The notes under the pieces were generated by a model that was not told where the DNA came from, ran no database searches, and was given only the letters and a program-made list of their open reading frames with translations. Below are positions 7,367 through 15,729 of a stretch of 34,692 nt of DNA, piece after piece; position 1 is the first letter of the stretch, and each line of letters starts with the position of its first letter. The translations under genes were made by a program, and so were the position numbers. Source of the DNA: Curtobacterium sp. MCBA15_008 (lineage in GTDB: Bacteria > Actinomycetota > Actinomycetes > Actinomycetales > Microbacteriaceae); contig NZ_MJGN01000024.1 in the NCBI RefSeq assembly GCF_001865065.1, forward strand, positions 12,373-47,064. The letters run 5' to 3'.

Positions 7367-8806
7367 TTACGCGGCGGGGCCGGCGGTGAGGGTCACCGTC
7401 ACGGTCTTCGCGGCGCCGGTGCTGTCGGTGTAACCGACCGTCACCTTGTCACCCACCGAGTGCGACTGGATCGCCGAGGTCAGGGCGTCCGAGCTCGCCA
7501 CCGCGGTGCCGTCGATGCTCGTGATGGTGTCGCCCGCGACGAGGCCGGCACTCGCGGCGCCCGAGCCCTCGACCGTGCCGGCCACGGCGACGCCGCCCGT
7601 CGACGCCGTGCCGCTGACCTGGACCCCGAGGAACGCCGGCAGCCCGATGGTGATCGTCGACGAGGACTCGCCCGCGAGGATCTTCTCCGCGATGCTCTTA
7701 GCCGTCGTGATCGGGATCGCGTAGCCGGTGACGTCCGCCGTCCCCGAGGACGCCGCGGTCGCCATGCCGACGACCTCGCCCTCGCTGTCGAGGACCGGAC
7801 CACCCGAGTCGCCGGAGACGATGTCCGCCGCGATCTCGATGAGCCCGGTCAGCGACTCCGTGCCGGTGCCGGTCTCGCTCTGCACCTGGATGTCCTGGTC
7901 GGTGGCGGTGACCGAGCCCTCGGCGGCGACGAGGTTGCCGGTGCCCTCGGCGTTGCCGACGTCGGTCACGGTGTCGCCGGTGCTCGGCTCGCCGTCGTCG
8001 TCGAGCGTCACGGTGGAGAGCCCGGACGCGCCCTCGAGCTTCAGCACGGCGACGTCGTTCGTGGCGTCCGACCCGACGACGTCGGCCTTGTACTCCTTGC
8101 CGGTGGTCTCGTCGGTGACGGTGATGCTCGTCGCGCCCTGGATCACGTGGTTGTTCGTCAGGATCGTGCCGTCCGAGGTCAGGACCATGCCGGTGCCCGC
8201 GGCCTGCGACGACGCGTCGTAGTTCAGGACGGTGTTGATCGTGACGACGCCCTTCTTCTGCGCGGCGGTCGCGGCGGTCGCCGGCGACTCGGTGCTCGTG
8301 CCGCTGCCGCTGTCCGTGCCGCTGCTGCCGCTCCCGCTCCCGCTGCCGTCGCCCGGGACCGTGAAGCCGTTCGTGCCCGAGCCGGTGTCCGGCAGGGTGG
8401 TGGTGCCCTGCGACTGGCTCGACGTCGTGGTGGTGTGCTGCGAGGAGAGGCCGAGCGCGGTCCCGCCGGCGGCACCGACGATCGCGAGGGCCGCGATACC
8501 GGAACCGATCACCAGCCCGAGGCGACGCGGACGCTTCCGGCCGTGGTCCGCCGTCGCCGCGCTGGCCGCCCAGCCGTACTGCGGGGTGTGCAGGCTGGCG
8601 GTGCCGGCGAACTCCGGGCTGCCGATGCGGAACGGACCACGGCCGTCGGGGGCGTATGCGTAGGGGCCGGAGCCGTCCGGCGCGTAGAGGTAGGGGCCGC
8701 TGCCGTCGAACGCGTACGCGGAGCGCAGCGTCGACGGGTCGACGTGGCCGGTGCCGTGCTCGGCGGGGGATCCGGCTCCGGCGGCGGGGTTCGGGGTCTC
8801 GTTCAT
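7367..8806 (-). CDS. HtrA/DegP-like membrane-anchored serine protease with PDZ domain
   Basis: 479 residues from the ATG at 8806, which has a GGAGAG ribosome site; the frame continues upstream to 8863 without one. Order: cytoplasmic N-terminus with three 10-residue repeats ending DG(S/R)GP(Y/F) (31-60), basic stop then one transmembrane helix (95-120), Ser/Thr/Gly-rich linker (121-182), trypsin-like domain, PDZ domain (about 392-475). The catalytic triad is H220 (TNNHVI), D251 (TNDVAVL) and S334 (GDSGGPVLD). It should act outside the membrane as an envelope quality-control protease. It is divergent from the iron-permease genes. The N-terminal repeat is not a usual HtrA part. Confidence 0.93.
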   Translation of the reverse strand: MNETPNPAAGAGSPAEHGTGHVDPSTLRSAYAFDGSGPYLYAPDGSGPYAYAPDGRGPFRIGSPEFAGTASLHTPQYGWAASAATADHGRKRPRRLGLVIGSGIAALAIVGAAGGTALGLSSQHTTTTSSQSQGTTTLPDTGSGTNGFTVPGDGSGSGSGSSGTDSGSGTSTESPATAATAAQKKGVVTINTVLNYDASSQAAGTGMVLTSDGTILTNNHVIQGATSITVTDETTGKEYKADVVGSDATNDVAVLKLEGASGLSTVTLDDDGEPSTGDTVTDVGNAEGTGNLVAAEGSVTATDQDIQVQSETGTGTESLTGLIEIAADIVSGDSGGPVLDSEGEVVGMATAASSGTADVTGYAIPITTAKSIAEKILAGESSSTITIGLPAFLGVQVSGTASTGGVAVAGTVEGSGAASAGLVAGDTITSIDGTAVASSDALTSAIQSHSVGDKVTVGYTDSTGAAKTVTVTLTAGPAA

Positions 8807-8944
8807 CGGTGCTCTCCGGTCGTCCTCGACGACCCGGTCGGGCGTCGATGAGTACGAGTACAAGCCCGTTCCCCATGACGGACCTATGAACGAACCCTGC
8901 GCCCGCTCCGGGCTTGCTCGGGGGTCGCCGAACGAGGTGAACCG

Positions 8945-8963
8945 TTAGGGTTGCCTTACTTCC
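8945..8963 (+). promoter_or_regulatory. DtxR/IdeR-like iron box before the permease genes
   Basis: TTAGGGTTGCCTTACTTCC matches about 13 of 19 positions of the consensus TTAGGTTAGCCTAACCTAA and ends one base before the ATG at 8965. It also contains a -10-like TAGGGT (8946-8951). Binding here would block transcription when iron is plentiful. The identification rests on consensus recall, supported by the downstream iron-siderophore permeases. Confidence 0.6.
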
Positions 8964-8964
8964 C

Positions 8965-9999
8965 ATGCGTTCCCCGTCGCCCACGCCTCCCGCGCCCAGC
9001 TCCGTGTCCCGCCTCGTCGGGGCGACCGTGCTGGCGGTGGTCGTCCTCGCCGTGGCCGTCGCGCTCTCGGTGGCGTTCGGGTCGCGGCCGATCCCGCTCG
9101 GCACCGTGCTCGACACGGTCCTGCACCCGGGACGGAACGACGAGATCGGGCTCATCGTCCTCGGCAACCGGGTCCCGCGCACGATCGTCGGCCTGCTCGC
9201 GGGGTCGGCCCTCGGCGTCGCCGGCGCCGTCATGCAGGGTGTCACGCGGAACCCCCTCGCCGACCCCAGCATCCTCGGCATCAACTCCGGGGCGGCCCTC
9301 GCCGTCGTCGCCGGCATCGCGCTGTTCGGTGTGAGCGGGACCGCCGCCTACCTGCCCTTCGCGTTCCTGGGCGCCGCGCTGGCCGCCCTGCTCGTCTACG
9401 GCATCGCCGCCGTCGCACGCCGCGGGCTCTCACCGGTGGGGCTCGCCCTGTCCGGTGCCGTCGTCGCCGCCGCGCTGTCGTCGATCACCACCGCGGTGCT
9501 CGTCACCAGTCAGAGCCTGCTCGACCAGCTCCGGTTCTGGCAGGTCGGGGCCCTGGCGGGGAAGGACCTCGGGACCGCGGGGGTCATCACCGTGCCGGTC
9601 CTCGTCGGCCTCGTCATCGCGTTCGGCCTCGGCCGGTCGCTCAACACCCTGGCGCTCGGAGACGAACTCGCGGCCTCGCTCGGTCAGCGGGTCGTGCTGG
9701 TCCGCGCCGTCGGGGGAGTCGTCACCGTGCTGCTCGCCGGCTCGGCGGTCGCCGCCGCCGGGCCGATCGCGTTCATCGGGCTCGCCGTGCCGCACGCCGT
9801 CCGCCGGCTGAGCGGACCGGACCACCGCTGGACGATCCTGCTCTCCGCCGTCGTCGCGCCCGCGCTGCTGCTCGTCGCCGACGTCATCGGCCGGGTCGTT
9901 GCGTACCCCGGGGAGCTGCAGGTCGGGATCGTCACGGCACTGATCGGGGCGCCGGTCTTCATCTGGCTCGTGCGGTCGCGGGCGGTGACGGGTCTGTGA
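8965..9999 (+). CDS. FecCD-family siderophore ABC permease, subunit 1
   Basis: 344 residues with about 9-10 membrane helices, the BtuC/FecCD permease fold for iron-siderophore or cobalamin import. Family motifs: RVPRTIVGLLAGSALGVAGA, M-Q-G-V-T-R-N-P-L-A-D-P-S-I-L-G, the ATPase-coupling segment LGDELAASLG, and GPIAFIGLAVPHAVR. The near-perfect iron box at the start favours ferric-siderophore. There is no Shine-Dalgarno before ATG 8965, so the message may have almost no leader; GTG 9004 is an alternative start but would cut the N-terminal region. The second permease overlaps it by 4 bases. No binding protein or ATPase gene is adjacent. Confidence 0.92.
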   Translation: MRSPSPTPPAPSSVSRLVGATVLAVVVLAVAVALSVAFGSRPIPLGTVLDTVLHPGRNDEIGLIVLGNRVPRTIVGLLAGSALGVAGAVMQGVTRNPLADPSILGINSGAALAVVAGIALFGVSGTAAYLPFAFLGAALAALLVYGIAAVARRGLSPVGLALSGAVVAAALSSITTAVLVTSQSLLDQLRFWQVGALAGKDLGTAGVITVPVLVGLVIAFGLGRSLNTLALGDELAASLGQRVVLVRAVGGVVTVLLAGSAVAAAGPIAFIGLAVPHAVRRLSGPDHRWTILLSAVVAPALLLVADVIGRVVAYPGELQVGIVTALIGAPVFIWLVRSRAVTGL

Positions 10000-11000
10000 C
10001 CGCCGTGCACCACGCCCACCACACCGCGTGGCGACGGGAACTCGTCGTGCTCGTCGTCGTCGTGGTGGTCCTCGTCGCGCTCGTGCTCGTCGGCCTGGGC
10101 GTCGGTGAGATCCCGCTGTCGCCCGTGCAGGTCGCCGGGGCGCTCGTCGGGCAGGGCGACACCATCTCGGACTTCGTGATCGGACAGCTCCGCGGGCCGC
10201 GGGTGGCGGGCGCGATCCTGGTCGGGGCGTCCCTCGGCGTCGCCGGGGGCATCGTGCAGAGCGTCGTGCGGAACCCGATCGCCAGCCCCGACGTCATCGG
10301 CATCACCTCCGGCGCGAGTGCCGCGGGGATCACCGCGATCGTGTTGTTCGGCGCGAGCGGCGGGACGCTGTTCTCCGTCGTGCTCGTCGGCGCCGTCGTC
10401 GTGTCGCTCCTCGTCGCCGGGCTCGCCTGGCGTCGGGGGATCACCGGCAACCGGGTCGTGCTCGTCGGCATCGGTGTCGCCGCGATCTGCCTCAGCGTCA
10501 CGGGGTGGATGCTCACGAGCGGCACCGTCACGCAGGCCGGCACCGCACTCCTCTGGTTGTCCGGCAGCCTGAACGCGGTCGACCGGAACCTCGTCGGGGT
10601 GCTCGCGATCGCCTTCGTCGTGCTCATGGCCCTCGCGCTCGTGCAGTCGTCCCGCCTGACGGTCCTGACGCTCGGCGACGAGGTGGCTTCGGCGCTCGGG
10701 CTCCGGCCGAACCGGGCGAAGGTGCTGCTGCTCCTCACGGCGGTGTGCCTCACCGCCGCGGCCGTGGCGACCGCGGGGCCGGTGTCGTTCGTGGCGCTGA
10801 TGGCGGCGCCGATCGCCCGGCGGCTCGTCGGTGGAGGCCGGGTCGCGCTCGGGCCCACCGCTGCGGTCGGCGCGGCGATCACACTCGCGAGCGACCTCAT
10901 CGCGCAGTTCGCGATCCCGGGGAACGCGCTGCCGGTCGGCGTCGTGACCGGCGTCATCGGCGCCCCGTACCTGCTCTGGCTCCTCGCTCGCGGTCGCTGA
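9996..11000 (+). CDS. FecCD-family siderophore ABC permease, subunit 2
   Basis: 334 residues from GTG 9996, which overlaps the TGA of the first permease (GTGA). It has the same fold and motifs: RGPRVAGAILVGASLGVAGG, V-R-N-P-I-A-S-P-D-V-I-G-I-T-S-G-A, LTLGDEVASALGL and GPVSFVALMAAPIARRL. The two proteins should form a heterodimeric membrane channel like FepD/FepG. The N-terminal tail is His-rich (VHHAHHTAW). In usual operons a FepC-like ATPase follows. Here 535 bases of repeats and an unrelated glycosyltransferase gene follow, so ATPase and binding protein must come from elsewhere. Confidence 0.92.
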   Translation: MTAVHHAHHTAWRRELVVLVVVVVVLVALVLVGLGVGEIPLSPVQVAGALVGQGDTISDFVIGQLRGPRVAGAILVGASLGVAGGIVQSVVRNPIASPDVIGITSGASAAGITAIVLFGASGGTLFSVVLVGAVVVSLLVAGLAWRRGITGNRVVLVGIGVAAICLSVTGWMLTSGTVTQAGTALLWLSGSLNAVDRNLVGVLAIAFVVLMALALVQSSRLTVLTLGDEVASALGLRPNRAKVLLLLTAVCLTAAAVATAGPVSFVALMAAPIARRLVGGGRVALGPTAAVGAAITLASDLIAQFAIPGNALPVGVVTGVIGAPYLLWLLARGR

Positions 11001-11043
11001 CCCAGCGCCACGCCCGCCCGCCCGGTCCGTCGCACCGTGGGCG

Positions 11044-11151
11044 CGCCTCGGTGAGGTCGCACGTTCGGTCGGTGCGTGCGGCGGCGGGCGGCACGTTGTG
11101 CGATCTCGCCGGACGTGAGCGGCGTGTTGCGCGACCGGCGGGGCGGGGCCG
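11044..11151. repeat. 108-base direct repeat, copy 1
   Basis: Begins CGCCTCGGTGAGGTCGCACG and ends GGCGGGGCGGGGCCG. It is repeated at 11186-11293, with a start-to-start distance of 142 bases and only a few differences. Inside, GAGGTCGCAC is answered by GTGCGATCTC about 45 bases later, so each copy is also a stem-loop with the GATCGCAC core. Confidence 0.88.
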
Positions 11152-11185
11152 CGCCGCGCCTCCAGGTCGCGTGACACGCCGCGGT

Positions 11186-11293
11186 CGCCTCGGTGAGGTC
11201 GCACGTTCGGTCGGTGCGCGCGGCGGCTGGCGGCACGTTGTGCGATCTCGGCGGACGTGAGCGGCGTGTTGCGCGACCGGCGGGGCGGGGCCG
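11186..11293. repeat. 108-base direct repeat, copy 2
   Basis: Second copy of the 11044-11151 repeat, in the same orientation. It keeps both GAGGTCGCAC and GTGCGATCTC ends of the internal dyad and the GGCGTGTTGCGCGACCGG tail. Confidence 0.88.
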
Positions 11294-11384
11294 ACCCGCG
11301 CCTCCCGGCAGACCGGCCGGACCACCCGCACCACCGCACCCGCGCGACCGGCAGCGACACGCGCCGGACGTGCACCACGCAACA

Positions 11385-11404
11385 CCGTGCGGTTTCCCGC
11401 ACGG
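11385..11404. repeat. Hairpin upstream of the GT2-GH18 operon
   Basis: CCGTGCGG (11385-11392), loop TTTC, CCGCACGG (11397-11404): a perfect 8-bp stem 132 bases before the GT2 start codon. It could end transcription from the permease genes or act in the operon leader. No T tract follows. Confidence 0.45.
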
Positions 11405-11535
11405 CACGCCCAGAACCCCCCTTCCGGGTGTCTGCACCGTTCGTTCTGTCCCCGTACGTTCGTGATCGACCGACCGGACTCCCCGACAGCGCCCGACCCG
11501 ATGGTGCGCTGGTCCGGACGGAACGAAGGACTGTC

Positions 11536-13956
11536 ATGCCCGATCTGCATGACGGCGCTCCCGCGCGCCGTCGACAGTGGGGTTCCGAGCGGCGTACCCA
11601 CCCGCTCGACACCCTGCACGAACGCCCGTCCGACCGGAAGCTCGTCTCCGGCCGCGTCGCGATCATCCTGACGATCGCCTTCTGGCTGGCGTACGTCGTC
11701 TACACCGTCATCCGCCAGTTCCTGGACTACGGCGCCGAGAGCTTCCGCTTCACCACCGAGGCCGTCTCGTACCTGGTGGTCGTCACCTTCCTGACCTTCT
11801 CCGCCCTCATGCACCTGGTCGCCCGCCAGGGTGCGATGGAGCGGTTCGCCACCCACGTCCGCGTCCCGCGCGCCGAGCTCGACCGGCACTTCGCCGAGGG
11901 GCACGAGTCGCCGATGACCGTCCTCGTGCCGAGCTACGCCGAGGAGCCCGACGTCGTCGCCACCACGCTGTGGTCCGCCGCGCTGCAGGAGTACCCCTCG
12001 CTGCGCGTGGTGCTGCTCGTCGACGACGCCCCGTTCCCGACCGACCCGGAGACCCTCGACAAGCTCGAGCGGACCCGTGCCGTCGCGACGACGATCCAGA
12101 ACCAGCTCGCCGCCCCGTCGCAGCGCTTCCAGGAGGCCCTGCTCTCGGCCGAGGTCGAAGCCGCCGCGGCTCCCATGGCGAGCGTCGACGGTCTCCGCAA
12201 CCTCGTCGAGCACCACCGCTGGGCCGACGCGTGGCTCCGCCGGCACGCCCGTGAGCACGAGGTCCGCGACCACGTCGACCACTTCTTCCACGACCAGGTC
12301 CTGGTCGGGCTCGCCGACGAGTTCCGCCTGACCTCCGAGGCGCTCGAGGCCGCGATCGTCGACGCCGTCGACGCCGGCGAGTCCTTCACCGAGGTGACGA
12401 GCGCCCGCGCCCTCGAGCTGCAGCGCCGTCTGGCGTGGACGTTCACCGCCGAGATCACGACGTTCGAGCGGAAGCGGTACGCGAACCTCTCCGACGAGGC
12501 GAACAAGGCGATGAACCTCAACGCGTACATCGGGCTGCTCGGCGGCGCGTACGCGTTCGAGGAGACCGCCTCGGGCACCATCCTCCGGACCGTCGCCGAC
12601 CCCGCCGACGCCGACCTGGTCGTCCCCGCGTCGGACTACGTCCTGACGCTCGACGCCGACTCGGTGCTCCTCCGCGACTACTGCCTGCGCCTGGTCTACT
12701 TCCTCGAGCAGCCGGAGAACGCCCGCGTCGCCGTGACGCAGACGCCGTACTCGTCCTTCCGCGGCGCGGCCACCCGCATCGAGCGCCTGGCCGGTGCCAC
12801 CACGGACATCCAGCACATCCTCCACCAGGGCATGTCCCGCCACAACGCGACCTTCTGGGTCGGCGCGAACGCGGTCATCCGCACCCGTGCGCTCCGCGAC
12901 ATCGAGGAAGTCGAGACCGTCGGCGGCTTCGAGGTGAAGCGCTACGTGCAGGACCGGACCGTCATCGAGGACACCGAGTCGAGCGTCGACCTCGGGATGC
13001 ACGGCTGGACCCTCGTCAACTACCCGGAGCGCCTGTCCTACAGCGCCACCCCGCCGGACTTCGGCTCGCTCATCGTCCAGCGTCGCCGCTGGGCGAACGG
13101 AGGCCTGCTCATCCTGCCGAAGTACATCCGCCAGGTCCGGGAGCGTCGTGCCCGCGGCGAGCGGGTCGGCATCGTCGAGATGTCCCTCCGCGTCAACTAC
13201 ATGGCCTCCATCGCGTGGGCGTCGTTCGGCCTGATCTTCCTGCTGGCCTACCCGTACGACTCGCGGCTGCTCAGCCCGATGGTGCTCCTCGCCGCACTGC
13301 CGTACTTCTGGCTGCTGTCGAGCGACCTGAAGTACTGCGGCTACAAGCGCACCGACGTGTTCCGCATCTACGGCTTCAACCTCATCCTCATGCCGGTGAA
13401 CGTCGCCGGTGTCCTGAAGAGCATCCAGCAGGCACTCACGGCGAAGAAGATCCCGTTCGCCCGCACGCCGAAGGTCCGCGACCGCACCGCCTCGCCGGCG
13501 CTGTACGTCCTCGCGCCGTACGCCATGGTCATCTTCTCGGTGTTCACCTTCGCCCGTGACTTCCAGGCGCAGAACTGGGGCAACGCCGTGTTCGCGGCCT
13601 TCAACGCCCTGCTCGCCATGTACGCGATCATCGCCTACATCGGCATCTGGAACTCGGTCGTCGACGTGTGGCTCTGGGCCACGAAGTGGATGTACTACAG
13701 CCCGGCGACGCGCGCCGCGAAGCGTGAGGCAGCCCGTCTCGCGCACGCGGACCGGAAGCGTGCCCGCAAGGGGCTGCTGCCCGAACCCGAGCCGGTCACC
13801 GAGGACTGGCGCGCCGTCCTCTACTTCGGCCACCGCGGCAAGACCATGCCGGTCCGCCACCACGCCGACGTCGTCGGAGCGGGGACGCGCACCGTCGCGA
13901 CCGCCACCGCGACGGGGACCGCAACGTCCGAGAACAACGAGAAGAGCGCCGCCTGA
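11536..13956 (+). CDS. Processive family 2 glycosyltransferase (beta-glycan synthase)
   Basis: 806 residues. Two N-terminal membrane helices (about 40-60 and 75-97), a cytoplasmic GT2 domain and at least four C-terminal helices: the cellulose/chitin/hyaluronan synthase layout. Catalytic motifs in order: VPSYAEE (131-137), D163-D164 (LLVDD), D373-A-D375 (LTLDADS), E478-D479 (VIEDTE) and QRRRW (515-519). QxxRW marks processive synthases that polymerise and export a beta-linked chain. D163 and D373 are about 210 residues apart, far more than usual; a helical, charged insertion fills roughly 175-320. The ATG 11536 has AAGGA seven bases ahead. Its stop overlaps the next gene by one base. The product is not readable; GlcNAc polymer is favoured by the GH18 partner. 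Confidence 0.9.
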   Translation: MPDLHDGAPARRRQWGSERRTHPLDTLHERPSDRKLVSGRVAIILTIAFWLAYVVYTVIRQFLDYGAESFRFTTEAVSYLVVVTFLTFSALMHLVARQGAMERFATHVRVPRAELDRHFAEGHESPMTVLVPSYAEEPDVVATTLWSAALQEYPSLRVVLLVDDAPFPTDPETLDKLERTRAVATTIQNQLAAPSQRFQEALLSAEVEAAAAPMASVDGLRNLVEHHRWADAWLRRHAREHEVRDHVDHFFHDQVLVGLADEFRLTSEALEAAIVDAVDAGESFTEVTSARALELQRRLAWTFTAEITTFERKRYANLSDEANKAMNLNAYIGLLGGAYAFEETASGTILRTVADPADADLVVPASDYVLTLDADSVLLRDYCLRLVYFLEQPENARVAVTQTPYSSFRGAATRIERLAGATTDIQHILHQGMSRHNATFWVGANAVIRTRALRDIEEVETVGGFEVKRYVQDRTVIEDTESSVDLGMHGWTLVNYPERLSYSATPPDFGSLIVQRRRWANGGLLILPKYIRQVRERRARGERVGIVEMSLRVNYMASIAWASFGLIFLLAYPYDSRLLSPMVLLAALPYFWLLSSDLKYCGYKRTDVFRIYGFNLILMPVNVAGVLKSIQQALTAKKIPFARTPKVRDRTASPALYVLAPYAMVIFSVFTFARDFQAQNWGNAVFAAFNALLAMYAIIAYIGIWNSVVDVWLWATKWMYYSPATRAAKREAARLAHADRKRARKGLLPEPEPVTEDWRAVLYFGHRGKTMPVRHHADVVGAGTRTVATATATGTATSENNEKSAA

Positions 13957-15548
13957 TGTCCGCCACCAGACGCCTGTCCCCGATCCGCGTCGGCATCGCC
14001 GTCGTCCTGACCGCGGCCCTCGCCGCCGCCGGCTACGTCGGCTTCGACCGCTGGCAGTCGGCGCAGGCCGCCGAGACCCAGCAGTCCTGGTTCGCCGCGT
14101 ACACCGACGTGACCGCCACCCCGACCTTCGCCTTCGAGGACGTCAAGTCCGCCAAGGGCCGCGACGTCATGCTGTCCTTCGTGGTCGCCGACCACGACGC
14201 CGCCTGCACCCCGACCTGGGGCTCGTACTACTCGCTGCAGGGCGCGTCGGACCAGCTCGACCTCGACCGTCGCATCGCCCGACTGCAGCAGCAGAAGGGC
14301 GAGGTCGGCGTCTCGTTCGGCGGCCTGTCGAACGACGAACTCGCCACGACCTGCACGGACGCCTCCGATCTGGTGAAGGCGTACGACACGGTCGTGCAGC
14401 GGTACGACGTCTCCACCGTCGACTTCGACGTCGAGGGTGACGACCTGACGAACCACGCCGCGGGGGAGCGCCGCGCCGCCGCCGTGAAGACGCTGCAGGA
14501 CCAGCGCCGCGCCGCCGGGCACCCGCTCGCCGTGTGGCTGACGCTGCCCGCCGCCCCGTCCGGGCTGACGAGCGACGGCACCACCGCGGTGGCGCAGTTC
14601 CTGAAGGCCGGGGTCGACCTCGCCGGCGTGAACGCGATGACGATGGACTACGGGCAGGGGAAGGGCGCGAGCCAGAGCATGTACTCCGCCTCGGTCCAGA
14701 CCCTGCAGCAGGTCCAGCGCCAGCTCGGCGTGCTGTACAAGCGGGCCGGTACCCCGCTCGGCGACGCCTCGCTCTGGCGCAAGGTCGGCGCGACCCCGAT
14801 GATCGGGCAGAACGACATCCAGGACGAGGTCTTCACCCTGGCCGACGCGAAGAAGCTGAACGCCTGGGCGCGCGAGCACGGCCTCGGCCGGATGTCGATG
14901 TGGTCACTCAACCGCGACACCACGTGCGGCTCGAACTACGTGAACCTCTCGACCGTCTCGAACTCCTGCTCGGGCGTCGACCAGGACGGCGTCCTGTTCG
15001 CCGACGTCCTCGGCAAGGGCTTCACCGGCGGGATCGTCGCGGCCGCGTCGGACGTCACGAAGGCGGAGCCCTCCGCCACGGTGCAGCCGACCGACGACCC
15101 CTCCACCAGTCCGTACCCGGTGTGGAGCCCGGACGCCTCGTACCTCGAGGGCACGAAGGTCGTCTGGCACCGGAACGTCTACGAGTCCAAGTGGTGGACC
15201 TCCGGCGACCTGCCGGACGACCCGGTGCTCAGCGCCTACGAGACGCCGTGGCAGCTCGTCGGACCGGTCCTGAAGGGCGAGAAGCCGGTGCAGCAGCTCA
15301 CCCTGCCGAGCGGCACCTACGACGCCTGGTCCGGCACGAAGCAGTACGACACCGGCGAACGGGTCCTCTTCGACGGGATCCCGTACCAGTCGAAGTGGTG
15401 GAACACGGGGGAGAGCCCCGAGGCCTCCACCAGCGATCCGGACGGCTCGCCCTGGGTGCAGCTCAAGGACTCCGAGATCAAGCAGATCCTCGAGGACGTG
15501 GAGTCCGGCAAGGCCGCACCGACGGCTGACGCGACCCCGTCGTCCTGA
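13956..15548 (+). CDS. Secreted GH18-like glycosidase with two carbohydrate-binding modules
   Basis: 530 residues. An N-terminal hydrophobic helix (11-29) with A-Q-A at 36-38 before AE is a signal peptide or anchor. The TIM-barrel shows SFGG (120-123) and VSTVDFDVEG. Compared with the GH18 motif DxxDxDxE, D156, D158 and the acid E160 are present, but the first Asp is S153. The downstream MTMDYGQGK segment (about 228-236) matches the GH18 substrate-binding strand. Two CBM5/12-like modules follow (about 385-430 and 450-500), each with ESKWW or QSKWW. It should act outside the cell on a chitin-like or GlcNAc glycan. TGATG overlap couples it to the glycan synthase, implying it processes or trims that product. 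Confidence 0.88.
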   Translation: MSATRRLSPIRVGIAVVLTAALAAAGYVGFDRWQSAQAAETQQSWFAAYTDVTATPTFAFEDVKSAKGRDVMLSFVVADHDAACTPTWGSYYSLQGASDQLDLDRRIARLQQQKGEVGVSFGGLSNDELATTCTDASDLVKAYDTVVQRYDVSTVDFDVEGDDLTNHAAGERRAAAVKTLQDQRRAAGHPLAVWLTLPAAPSGLTSDGTTAVAQFLKAGVDLAGVNAMTMDYGQGKGASQSMYSASVQTLQQVQRQLGVLYKRAGTPLGDASLWRKVGATPMIGQNDIQDEVFTLADAKKLNAWAREHGLGRMSMWSLNRDTTCGSNYVNLSTVSNSCSGVDQDGVLFADVLGKGFTGGIVAAASDVTKAEPSATVQPTDDPSTSPYPVWSPDASYLEGTKVVWHRNVYESKWWTSGDLPDDPVLSAYETPWQLVGPVLKGEKPVQQLTLPSGTYDAWSGTKQYDTGERVLFDGIPYQSKWWNTGESPEASTSDPDGSPWVQLKDSEIKQILEDVESGKAAPTADATPSS

Positions 15549-15562
15549 GTCTCGTCCGATCC

Positions 15563-15604
15563 GGACTGGAGGCGCGGTGCCAGCTGGCACCGCGCCTCCC
15601 GTCC
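15563..15604. terminator. Conserved GGAGGC-CGGTGCC hairpin, copy 1
   Basis: A perfect 32-base palindrome (15568-15599; arm GGAGGCGCGGTGCCAG) extended by GGAC/GTCC on the flanks. It lies 15 bases after the GH18 stop. Near-identical arms occur at 23261-23311 and 32911-32952, each just beyond a gene end, supporting a terminator role although no T tract follows. Confidence 0.65.
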
Positions 15605-15729
15605 GCCTCCGCCGCGTTTTCGGTACGTTCGCTGTGCGCGTGCTCCGTTCTCGTCCCCAACCCCGTTCGGGGCTCCCGCGGAGTCACTCGTTTCCGATAC
15701 GCTGGTGCGCCAAGAGGAGGAGGTCCACG

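Larger units (their letters stand above)
11001..11535. other. Gene-free interval with direct repeats and hairpin
   Basis: 535 bases without a credible gene between the permease pair and the glycosyltransferase. It holds a 108-base direct repeat (two copies, listed separately), a GCGCCGCGCCTCCAGG half-site at about 11150-11166, a perfect hairpin at 11385-11404, and the leader of the next operon with AAGGA (11525-11529) before its ATG. Open frames extend the downstream gene in frame to 11257 but lack an initiation site. Confidence 0.75.

Noticed and set aside
11257..11535. 93 extra in-frame codons upstream of the GT2 start
   Set aside because: They translate through the 108-base repeat copy and hairpin; the ATG 11536 has a ribosome site and a sensible N-terminus.
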